Below are positions 17,231-25,244 of a stretch of DNA of 64,000 bases, in pieces. Both the position numbers and the translations under genes were made by a program. The stretch spans positions 434,001-498,000 of the forward strand of contig NZ_JAFEWD010000001.1 of NCBI RefSeq assembly GCF_017355855.1, read 5' to 3'. The notes below the pieces were generated by a model, which saw nothing but the letters and a program-made list of their open reading frames with translations, ran no database searches and was not told the origin of the DNA. This DNA comes from Pedobacter sp. SYSU D00535. Its GTDB lineage: Bacteria; Bacteroidota; Bacteroidia; Sphingobacteriales; Sphingobacteriaceae. How positions within the stretch are numbered: position 1 is the first letter of the stretch; the number at the start of each line of letters is the position of its first letter.

Positions 17231-19006
17231 ATGAAATTATCAAAATCTATATACGCGGGATGTGTGACAGCAATACTTCTATCAAGTATGACTGCATGCA
17301 ACAAGTTGGATGAGTACAATCCTTCGGGTGCTACCGCCGACGCTGCCTGGAGTACACCTCAAGGCTTTGTCACCTTAGTGAATGCAGCTTATAATGAGCA
17401 AAGAAACTGGTACGGTAAAGAAGATGGAATCTTCATGGGAGAATCTGGAACCGACCTGTGGTACAATAGGGAGACAAACGGATACGCGAGACAATTAACC
17501 CAGTACGACGGATTAACTCCCCTGCAAGGGAACCCAAACAGAAACACATGGGAGTATTTGTGGAGAGGCGTAAACTTGTGTAATGCTGGTATCGGCCGGA
17601 TAAATGAAGCTGGATTTTCGGATGCAAACGAGAAGAACCGCAGAGAAGGGGAATTAAGGTTTTTACGGGCCTTTTACTACTGGCACATTGTTGAAACATG
17701 GGGAGGAGTAATGCTTCGTACTGAGGAAACTCGTGAGCCAGAACTAACTGCTACCCGTAGTTCCGTAGACGACTTCTATAAATTGATTATCTCAGATCTG
17801 GAATTTGCAGCTGCTAACCTTCCAACTCAAGCTTTTTGGGGAAATGAATACAGTAGAGCAAGCAATAAATCTGCTCTCGGATTCCTGGCAAGGGCTTACT
17901 TGTCAAGGGCTTACTATTCCCTTGCTGCCGGAAACACAACTGAAGCGAATGGTTTTTTCACAAAGGCGAAAGATGTTGCAAAAGATGTAATCAACAGAAA
18001 AGGAGAGTTGGGTGTTGACTTATGGTCCAATCCAGCCGACCTATGGAATCCGGCAAACAATAAGAGAAATAAAGAGGCCCTCTATACTATTAGCATCTCA
18101 ACTAATCCTGGGATTAACATCGAGGATAATGCTAACAGGGTTTTTATGACTTTTCAAAGCCCCTATACAGGTAGCAACAGACCAGGATTGGTAAATAGTT
18201 TGGCGTATGGCTACGATAACGAGAGAAGATTAATGCCTACACTATCACTACTTAATTACTTCGATGAGACCAAAGACGCTCGGTACGCTGCCTCTTTTCA
18301 GGAAGTTTGGATAGCAAATGCTCCGCAAAATTTCACCTGGACTGCAGCCGACGTGACCCGACTTAGTAAAAACGCGAGTATTACAGGGCAAGTTATGGTC
18401 TCAGGCCGCGATACTGCTTTGTTAATTACTAAAAAGGTCGTTCCGAACAAAGACAGAAAACCATACATAGTTGTGGATAGAAATGATATGTATGATGCAC
18501 GCGGAGCCATAAAAACAGGTACTCGTGATTTTGTAACTCTAAAGAAGTTTATGGATCCGTTTAGGTCTGACCCAGTGTCAAAAGTGGGAACCCGAGATAT
18601 CATCGTGATGCGTTTGGCGGAGATGTATCTTATTGCTGCTGAAGCTGAGTTTCAGTTAGATAATCCTCAAGGAGCAGCAGATATGTTAAATGTTTTAAGA
18701 ACGAGAGCCGCTCTTCCTGGAAAAGTAGCTGATATGCAGGTTACTGCCGCTAACGTTACTAATGGCGGTATTGATTTTATCCTCGAGGAACGGGCAAGAG
18801 AGCTTTGCGGAGAATACATCCGTTGGTTTGACTTGAAGCGCACTAAGTACGAGAATAACGGTGAAGCATTCAAAACCTTTATAACCACTCGCAACCCTAA
18901 CATTACTCTCGTGGAAGGATTCCATCGATTGAGACCAATTAAGCAAGAAGAAATTAATGCACTTCTAAACGGACAAGAATTTGGTCAAAACCCAGGATAT
19001 AATTGA
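17231..19006 (+). CDS. SusD/RagB-family glycan-binding lipoprotein
   Basis: A 591-residue surface lipoprotein with lipobox SSMTAC (Cys23) and acidic residues soon after it, fitting export to the outer face. SusD helical repeats are visible, with LRFLRAFYYWHIVETWGG near 140 and RLAEMYLIAAEAEFQL near 460, and the usual EERARELCGEYIRWFDLKR near 515. It caps the SusC barrel and helps bind the oligosaccharide. A terminator follows, which probably reduces expression of the downstream enzymes relative to the transporter pair. Confidence 0.95.
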   Translation: MKLSKSIYAGCVTAILLSSMTACNKLDEYNPSGATADAAWSTPQGFVTLVNAAYNEQRNWYGKEDGIFMGESGTDLWYNRETNGYARQLTQYDGLTPLQGNPNRNTWEYLWRGVNLCNAGIGRINEAGFSDANEKNRREGELRFLRAFYYWHIVETWGGVMLRTEETREPELTATRSSVDDFYKLIISDLEFAAANLPTQAFWGNEYSRASNKSALGFLARAYLSRAYYSLAAGNTTEANGFFTKAKDVAKDVINRKGELGVDLWSNPADLWNPANNKRNKEALYTISISTNPGINIEDNANRVFMTFQSPYTGSNRPGLVNSLAYGYDNERRLMPTLSLLNYFDETKDARYAASFQEVWIANAPQNFTWTAADVTRLSKNASITGQVMVSGRDTALLITKKVVPNKDRKPYIVVDRNDMYDARGAIKTGTRDFVTLKKFMDPFRSDPVSKVGTRDIIVMRLAEMYLIAAEAEFQLDNPQGAADMLNVLRTRAALPGKVADMQVTAANVTNGGIDFILEERARELCGEYIRWFDLKRTKYENNGEAFKTFITTRNPNITLVEGFHRLRPIKQEEINALLNGQEFGQNPGYN

Positions 19007-19027
19007 TTAGTTAAACTTCAATTCCGG

Positions 19028-19063
19028 CGGGGGAGGTAGAAATATCTTCCCCGTTATTATTTT
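19028..19063 (+). terminator. Terminator after susD
   Basis: CGGGGGAG at 19028-19035 pairs with CTTCCCCG at 19046-19053, then TTATTATTTT. It may act as a partial terminator between the transporter genes and the enzyme genes. Confidence 0.7.
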
Positions 19064-19235
19064 AAGCCACTTTGTAAATCATATTTTACACGTGCCGGTA
19101 ATATCCTACAATAGCTGGAGAAAATATTATAGGAAACAGCCTTTGCTAAGGGGTATTTTTGAAACTTACTATTGAATGCTAACCAGTAGTAGAACCATTA
19201 ACTTGCACACACACATTACTACGAAGGGAGAACCA

Positions 19236-21986
19236 ATGCATTTCCTTAGAAAACACTTTCTACTTTTTTTGATGCTACTTGTCGCTGGTGCGGCCTCTGC
19301 AGTAGAGCCAGCGAGGGCGAAAGCAGTTGCTATTGTGAGCCCGGCCGCTGCTAATGGCCGAATTAAATTCGGGGTAGAAAAATTAAAAACAGCGCTCCAG
19401 AAACACGGCTATAAAGTAACCCTGCACGAGCAAAATCAGCTTCCCAAAGGGAAACAGCTGATCGCTGTGGGACTAAAAACATCGCAGCTGATAAGCGGTG
19501 CGTCCGAGAAACTCGGCCTAAAATATAATGCCGCCAATGCAAAGGAAGGCTTTTCGCTGCTTTCGAATGACTCTAAAGTAATCGTGGCCGGTAACGATGA
19601 GTCAGGAACGTTATATGGTTGCGTTGAACTGATCGAACGACTTAACAATCAGCGGACTATCCCTCAAAATCTTAATATTCACGATCAGCCAGAAATGGTA
19701 CTCAGAGGTACTTGTATCGGTGTCCAAAAGCCCTACTATCTGCCTGGAAGACATGTGTACGAGTATCCTTACACGCCTGATCAGTTCCCCTGGTTCTACG
19801 ACAAAGAGCATTGGATCAAGTATTTGGATATAATGGTGGAGAACCGCTACAATTCCCTGTACCTCTGGAATGGTCATCCATTTGCTTCATTAGTGAAGTT
19901 AAAAGATTATCCATACGCCCTGGAAGTGGACGAAGCAACCTTCAGGAAAAATGAGGAGATGTTCAGCTTTTTAACCGAAGAAGCCGACAAGCGCGGTATC
20001 TGGGTGATCCAGATGTTCTACAATATTATCGTATCAAAGCCTTTCGCTGAAAAGCATAATATAAAGACGCAGGATCGTAACCGTCCGATCACTCCTCTGA
20101 TTGCTGACTATACTCAGAAGTCTATTGCCGCTTTCGTTGAAAAATATCCGAACGTTGGTCTGCTGGTAACTTTAGGGGAAGCAATGGAAGGGGTAGGACA
20201 AGATGATGTCGACTGGTTTACCAAGACCATTATTTCGGGAGTTAAAGATGGATTGAAAGCGCTTGGAAAGACGGCAGAACCACCGATCGTGCTTCGTGCA
20301 CACGATTCTGACGCACCTCGTGTGATGAAAGAGGCTTTGCCGATCTATAAGAATTTGTATACCATGGCAAAGTACAACGGCGAGGCATTAACTACTTACA
20401 CTCCGCGTGGTAAATGGGCCGAACTGCACAGAACTTTGAGCCGGATTGGTACTGTTCACGTACAAAATGTGCACATTCTTGCCAATCTCGAACCGTTCAG
20501 GTACAGTTCTCCTGATTTTATCCAAAAATCAGTGCAGGCAATGCACAACATCTATGAGTCAAATGGACTGCATTTGTATCCACAGGCCTCCTACTGGGAC
20601 TGGCCTTATACCGCTGATAAAATAACTCCTCGTCAACTGCAGATTGATCGCGACTGGATGTGGTACAAAACCTGGGCTCGATATGCCTGGAAAGCTAATC
20701 GTGATAAGGCCGGCGAAGATGAGTACTGGGGAAAAGCACTTGCGGACACCTTCGGTCTGAACCTGGAACACAGCAAGCACATCGTTAATGCGCATGAAGA
20801 ATCAGGTGAAATCTCTCCTAAATTATTAAGACGCTACGGTATCACCGATGGGAATCGCCAGACGTTGACTTTAGGAATGCTGATGACTCAGTTAATCAAT
20901 CCCTTCAGATATGGTCTTTTTACGCTGCTTTATGAATCAGAAGCTCCGGAAGGGGAGATGATCATTGAGTATGCAGAGAAGGAGTGGAAAAACCAAAAAC
21001 ATATCGGGGAGACGCCAATTCAAGTAGCGGATGAAGTGGTTGAACATGGTAAAAAAGCCGTGGAGGCGATAGACAAGGCGGCACCTTTTGTGACCAAAAA
21101 CAAGGAAGAGTTTGCACGATTGAAGAACGACATGTACGCCTACAACGCCATGGCCAATCACTACGCAGAAAAGGCCAGAGCGGCAGTTGCGGTATTGAGG
21201 TACAAGTATTCTGAAGATGTGAAAGACCTGGAGAAAGCGCTGCCATATCTGGAAAGAAGCGTGAAGCACTACGCGGACCTGGTGAAGCTCACCAACGATA
21301 CCTACCTCTACGCCAACAGTATGCAAACGGCTCAACGCAAAATCCCAATGCGCGGCGTAGACGCTACTTATATTCACTGGAAAGAAATGCTGCCAGTGTT
21401 CCAAAAAGAGCTGGATCACTTCAAGAAAAGCATTGATTCCCTGAAGACGAATAAATCCGCTGCTACGCATAAAAAGGTTCCATTTAAGAATGTGGAGGTG
21501 AAGCTGTTAACAAAAGGAGCCGAGTTTTACAAAGTGACTGCAGCTCAATCCATTTTCCCGGACACGGCTGTGCAAATACAACATCTGGCGGTAGAACTTG
21601 AAGGTCTGAAAGGTATCCGTTTACCTAAAGCAGTTCAGGAAAAAAACAGAACTACCCTGCGGTTCAGCACCCAAAAACCGGTGAAATTGCTGGTGGCCTA
21701 CTTCAATTCTAAAGAACCATTTTATGCCCAGGCTCCTGAGCTCGAAACCGACGCAACTGCGAACGACTATGGGCAGGGAGAAATTAAGATTTCAAACGCA
21801 GTTGTTGCCGGTAAATACCCGCCTGCCAATATCCACTCATACTCTTTCAATGCAGGTACGCATACGCTGAACCTGCCAAAAGGAGTTTTAATGATTGTAG
21901 GCTTTATTGATGGAAATCAGGAAATAAAGGCCTACAACGCGGGGCTGGCAGGAACTGGAAAAGAGATCGACTGGCTATTTGAATAA
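19236..21986 (+). CDS. Secreted uronidase-like glycoside hydrolase (alpha-glucuronidase/galacturonidase type), unverified
   Basis: A 916-residue protein. A signal peptide ends near AGAASAVEPA. Residues of about 25-135 resemble the small alpha/beta domain that precedes the barrel in GH20 and GH67 enzymes (VIVAGNDESGTLYGCVELIE). About 150-480 looks like a TIM barrel (EHWIKYLDIMVENRYNSLYLW, then LLVTLGEAMEGVGQDD, then LRAHDSDAP), followed by a helical domain and a C-terminal beta domain. ATG 19236 is chosen because AAGGGAG stands just before it; a frame opening at 19176 would add 20 residues before the signal peptide. An exo-acting uronic acid glycosidase fits a pectin locus, but neither family number nor activity is certain. 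Confidence 0.6.
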   Translation: MHFLRKHFLLFLMLLVAGAASAVEPARAKAVAIVSPAAANGRIKFGVEKLKTALQKHGYKVTLHEQNQLPKGKQLIAVGLKTSQLISGASEKLGLKYNAANAKEGFSLLSNDSKVIVAGNDESGTLYGCVELIERLNNQRTIPQNLNIHDQPEMVLRGTCIGVQKPYYLPGRHVYEYPYTPDQFPWFYDKEHWIKYLDIMVENRYNSLYLWNGHPFASLVKLKDYPYALEVDEATFRKNEEMFSFLTEEADKRGIWVIQMFYNIIVSKPFAEKHNIKTQDRNRPITPLIADYTQKSIAAFVEKYPNVGLLVTLGEAMEGVGQDDVDWFTKTIISGVKDGLKALGKTAEPPIVLRAHDSDAPRVMKEALPIYKNLYTMAKYNGEALTTYTPRGKWAELHRTLSRIGTVHVQNVHILANLEPFRYSSPDFIQKSVQAMHNIYESNGLHLYPQASYWDWPYTADKITPRQLQIDRDWMWYKTWARYAWKANRDKAGEDEYWGKALADTFGLNLEHSKHIVNAHEESGEISPKLLRRYGITDGNRQTLTLGMLMTQLINPFRYGLFTLLYESEAPEGEMIIEYAEKEWKNQKHIGETPIQVADEVVEHGKKAVEAIDKAAPFVTKNKEEFARLKNDMYAYNAMANHYAEKARAAVAVLRYKYSEDVKDLEKALPYLERSVKHYADLVKLTNDTYLYANSMQTAQRKIPMRGVDATYIHWKEMLPVFQKELDHFKKSIDSLKTNKSAATHKKVPFKNVEVKLLTKGAEFYKVTAAQSIFPDTAVQIQHLAVELEGLKGIRLPKAVQEKNRTTLRFSTQKPVKLLVAYFNSKEPFYAQAPELETDATANDYGQGEIKISNAVVAGKYPPANIHSYSFNAGTHTLNLPKGVLMIVGFIDGNQEIKAYNAGLAGTGKEIDWLFE

Positions 21987-22014
21987 GAATTTACCTTGAT
22001 TGAGTTTTAATAAT

Positions 22015-23565
22015 ATGATGAATAAATCGCTGTTGAGTATACTTTTTTTATCGCTTCTGCAGATCAATACCGGGTTTGCGCAGAAAGCAGCCGTCCTGGG
22101 CACTTCTGACCTGAAGAGCTACGTGGATGAATTTAACGTCGTGGATAAGGAAGAAGCTGTTGTGAACCTTGTTCCCAACGCACAGTCGTTCGACTGGCTT
22201 TCCAAAAATATCCCCTTGTTTGATTGTCCGGATTCGGCGATTGAGAAGGTGTATTACTTCCGCTGGTGGTCGTACCGCAAACACATTAAGCAAACTCCCG
22301 AAGGGCATGTCGTAACCGAATTTATCACACCAGCGAACCATGCAGGGAAGTACAATGCCATCAGTAGTGGATTAAGCCACCAGATCAACGAAGGTCGCTG
22401 GTTACACAATCAGCAGTACATCAAAGATTATATCAATTTCTGGTTCTTCATTGATCCAAAGCATAAAGCCTCCCGGTTCCACGCCTTCAGCAGCTGGATC
22501 CACTATACGCTTTACGATTACTACAAGCTTACCAAAGACAAACAGTTCATTGCCAACCTGATGCCTGCGCTTCATGCAGACTACTTGAGGTGGGAGCAGG
22601 AGAAACAGGCACCGAACAAGATGTTCTGGCAATTTGATGTACGCGACGCGATGGAAGAATCAATCAGTGGTTCCAGGAAAGAGAAAAATATTCGCCCTAC
22701 CATTAACAGCTACATGTACGGAAACGCCAAGGCGATGGTAGAACTGGCGGATCTTTTCGACATTGATTCCCTGGAGAAGACTTATAAGAAGAAAGAGAAG
22801 TTTTTACGCAAGGCTGTTCATGAAGAACTGTGGGATGACACGGCTTCATTCTTCAAAGTTCAGTACGAAAAAGGTGGCTTATGCGATGCTCGCGAAGCAA
22901 TCGGTTTTATTCCATGGTATTTCAACCTACCGTATGATAAACCGAAGTATGCGAAACAATGGGATCAAATCCTGGATACCAATGGATTCAATGCTCCATG
23001 GGGCTTAACTACCGCTGAACGTCGTCACCCCTTGTTCAGAACGCATGGCTCTGGTCATGGTTGCGAATGGGATGGAGCTGTCTGGCCGTATGCCACATCG
23101 CAAACCCTGAAAGGCATGGCTAATCTCCTGACCAACTACAAGCATCAGGGCAAAATGACGAAACAGGTTTTCTACAATGAGTTGCATAAATATGCAATGT
23201 CCCACCGCATGAACGATAAGATCTACATCGGCGAGTATCAGGATGAAAAAACTGGCGAATGGTTAAAAGGCGACAATCCCCGCAGTAAATTCTATAACCA
23301 CTCTACCTTTGCAGATATTATCATCAATGATCTTATCGGTTTGAAACTGCGGACTGATAACACCCTTGAGATCGATCCAATCGTACCAGAAAATCAGTGG
23401 GATTATTTCTGTTTAGATAAGGTTCCCTACCAGGGAAGAATTGTTACCATTCTCTGGGATAAAGACGGTTCAAAGTACGGCAAAGGCAAAGGATTTAAAG
23501 CCTATGTCGACGGAAAAGAGGTTGTTAAGTCCGACAAGATCAAACGCCTTACAGCGAAAATATAA
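22015..23565 (+). CDS. (alpha/alpha)6-barrel glycoside hydrolase, MGH1/GH63-clan-like
   Basis: A 516-residue secreted enzyme. After a signal peptide ending near NTGFAQ, the sequence is one helical barrel with motifs of the mannosylglycerate-hydrolase/trehalase-like clan: FWQFDVRDAMEESISGSR, RPTINSYMYGNA, GFIPWYF, and HGSGHGCEWDGAVWPYATS. Two adjacent ATGs (22015, 22018) are possible starts; an in-frame TTG at 22000 is less likely. The rhamnogalacturonan II beta-L-arabinofuranosidase of GH142 also has this fold, which would suit the locus, but similarity to that family cannot be judged here. Confidence 0.65.
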   Translation: MMNKSLLSILFLSLLQINTGFAQKAAVLGTSDLKSYVDEFNVVDKEEAVVNLVPNAQSFDWLSKNIPLFDCPDSAIEKVYYFRWWSYRKHIKQTPEGHVVTEFITPANHAGKYNAISSGLSHQINEGRWLHNQQYIKDYINFWFFIDPKHKASRFHAFSSWIHYTLYDYYKLTKDKQFIANLMPALHADYLRWEQEKQAPNKMFWQFDVRDAMEESISGSRKEKNIRPTINSYMYGNAKAMVELADLFDIDSLEKTYKKKEKFLRKAVHEELWDDTASFFKVQYEKGGLCDAREAIGFIPWYFNLPYDKPKYAKQWDQILDTNGFNAPWGLTTAERRHPLFRTHGSGHGCEWDGAVWPYATSQTLKGMANLLTNYKHQGKMTKQVFYNELHKYAMSHRMNDKIYIGEYQDEKTGEWLKGDNPRSKFYNHSTFADIIINDLIGLKLRTDNTLEIDPIVPENQWDYFCLDKVPYQGRIVTILWDKDGSKYGKGKGFKAYVDGKEVVKSDKIKRLTAKI

Positions 23566-23574
23566 GTGCATAAT

Positions 23575-23600
23575 GGCCGGCAGATTTCTGTCGGCCTTTA
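23575..23600 (+). terminator. Hairpin terminator before the GH28 gene
   Basis: GGCCGGCAG at 23575-23583 pairs with CTGTCGGCC at 23588-23596 around an ATTT loop, followed by TTTAATTCTT. The T run is short, so readthrough into GH28 is possible. Confidence 0.6.
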
Positions 23601-23628
23601 ATTCTTAAAAAGGTTTAAACACACAGAA

Positions 23629-25233
23629 ATGATTTTTTCCAATCCGCAAAAGTTGACTAAAGCGGCCTTCGTGGCTGTTGTTCTTTTTGTTAGCTCCCTG
23701 ACAGCGAGCGCACAGAACTACTACAACGTACTTAAATATGGTGCGAAGAACGATAGTAGCAAACTGGCTACAGCTGCCATCAAGAAAGCAATCGAAGCTG
23801 CTTCAAAAGCAGGCGGAGGTACAGTGTATTTTCCTGCCGGTAAATACCTGACTGGTCCCATCCACCTGAAGAGCAACATCACCATCTACATTGATGCAGG
23901 AGCTGAATTGCACTTTAGCGATAACTTCGATGACTACCTTCCCATGGTAAAAACCCGTTACGAAGGGGTAGACGTGACCAGCTTCTCTCCGCTATTTTAT
24001 GCGTACGAAGCAGAGAACATTGCTATCAAAGGCCGTGGAATTGTTGATGGTCACGGCAAAAAATGGTGGGATTTTGTGGAAGGCTACAAACAAGATCAGC
24101 CGCGTTCAAAATGGCAGTTGATGTTTGACGAGCTGAACAAAGATATCTTGCTTCCAGATGATCCGAGACAAATGAAACGCGGCTTTCTTCGTCCTCCGTT
24201 TATTCAGCCAATGTACTGCAAAAACGTGCTGATCGAGGGTATCACTATCCGCAATTCTCCTTTTTGGACGGTAAATCCTCAGTTCAGTGACAACGTAACT
24301 GTTCACGCTGTAACTATTTTTAATCCAGCTGAGTTTGCTCCCAATACCGATGGAATTAACCCGGAGTCATGCAGCAATGTGCGGATCTCAGATAGCCATA
24401 TCAGCGTAGGCGATGACTGTATCACCATCAAATCAGGTAAAGACAAGCCAGGAAGAGCTAAGAACACGCCTGCTGAAAACTACACCATCACGAATTGCAC
24501 AATGCTGTCCGGCCATGGAGGCGTGGTAATCGGTAGTGAGATGTCGGGAGGCGTTCGCAAGATCGCTATCTCTAACTGTATATTCGACGGCACTGATCGC
24601 GGAATTCGTATCAAGTCGGCTCGTGGTAGAGGTGGAGTAGTGGAGGAGATCCGCGTGGATAATATTGTGATGAAGAATATTCCGGACCAGGCTATTGTGC
24701 TTGACCTTCAATACGCAAAAACGAATCCCGAGCCTGTTTCTGAGCGCACGCCAATTTTCCGTAATATTCATTTCAGCAATATCACCGGTTCGCAAATCAA
24801 TCAAGCTTGTTTTATCAATGGGTTAGTTGAGATGCCCGTGGAAAACATCACATTTAACGATATCAACATCGATGCAAAAACCGGCTTCAATATTAATCTG
24901 GCTAACAAGATCGAGCTGCACAATGTTACCGTGAACACAGAAAGTGGACCTGCAGTGAAAGTGCAGGATGTGAACGTACTGGAAATAGACGGTGTGAAAA
25001 CATTTAAGCCGCATGCCGGAGTACCTGTTGTGGAGTTAAACAATGTGCAGGATGCCTTCGTCTACGATTCTTTCTCACCCGCAGGTACAGATATTTACCT
25101 GAAACTAGGTGGAGAAAAAACAAAAGGCATCACGCTTGACGGCAACAACTTTAAAAACGTGAAAACGCCACTGGTTAAAGACGCGGCTGTAAAAGAAGTG
25201 ATCAATCTGGACCCGAGAAATATTCTTAAATAA
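23629..25233 (+). CDS. GH28 polygalacturonase-family glycoside hydrolase
   Basis: A 534-residue secreted right-handed beta-helix enzyme. The signal peptide ends at TASAQ (residue 29). The four family blocks are present: NTD at 239-241 in NTDGINPESC, GDD at 261-263, GHG around His296, and RIK at 327-329. Asp241, Asp262 and Asp263 are the expected acid and base residues. GH28 hydrolyses alpha-1,4 galacturonic acid bonds in homogalacturonan or releases terminal galacturonic acid. Its presence is the clearest evidence that the locus handles pectin. Confidence 0.93.
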   Translation: MIFSNPQKLTKAAFVAVVLFVSSLTASAQNYYNVLKYGAKNDSSKLATAAIKKAIEAASKAGGGTVYFPAGKYLTGPIHLKSNITIYIDAGAELHFSDNFDDYLPMVKTRYEGVDVTSFSPLFYAYEAENIAIKGRGIVDGHGKKWWDFVEGYKQDQPRSKWQLMFDELNKDILLPDDPRQMKRGFLRPPFIQPMYCKNVLIEGITIRNSPFWTVNPQFSDNVTVHAVTIFNPAEFAPNTDGINPESCSNVRISDSHISVGDDCITIKSGKDKPGRAKNTPAENYTITNCTMLSGHGGVVIGSEMSGGVRKIAISNCIFDGTDRGIRIKSARGRGGVVEEIRVDNIVMKNIPDQAIVLDLQYAKTNPEPVSERTPIFRNIHFSNITGSQINQACFINGLVEMPVENITFNDINIDAKTGFNINLANKIELHNVTVNTESGPAVKVQDVNVLEIDGVKTFKPHAGVPVVELNNVQDAFVYDSFSPAGTDIYLKLGGEKTKGITLDGNNFKNVKTPLVKDAAVKEVINLDPRNILK

Positions 25234-25244
25234 AAAACGAATTC

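Noticed and set aside
20937-21470. A 177-codon minus-strand frame inside the uronidase-like gene
   Set aside because: Antisense shadow; composition follows from the codons of the plus-strand gene.
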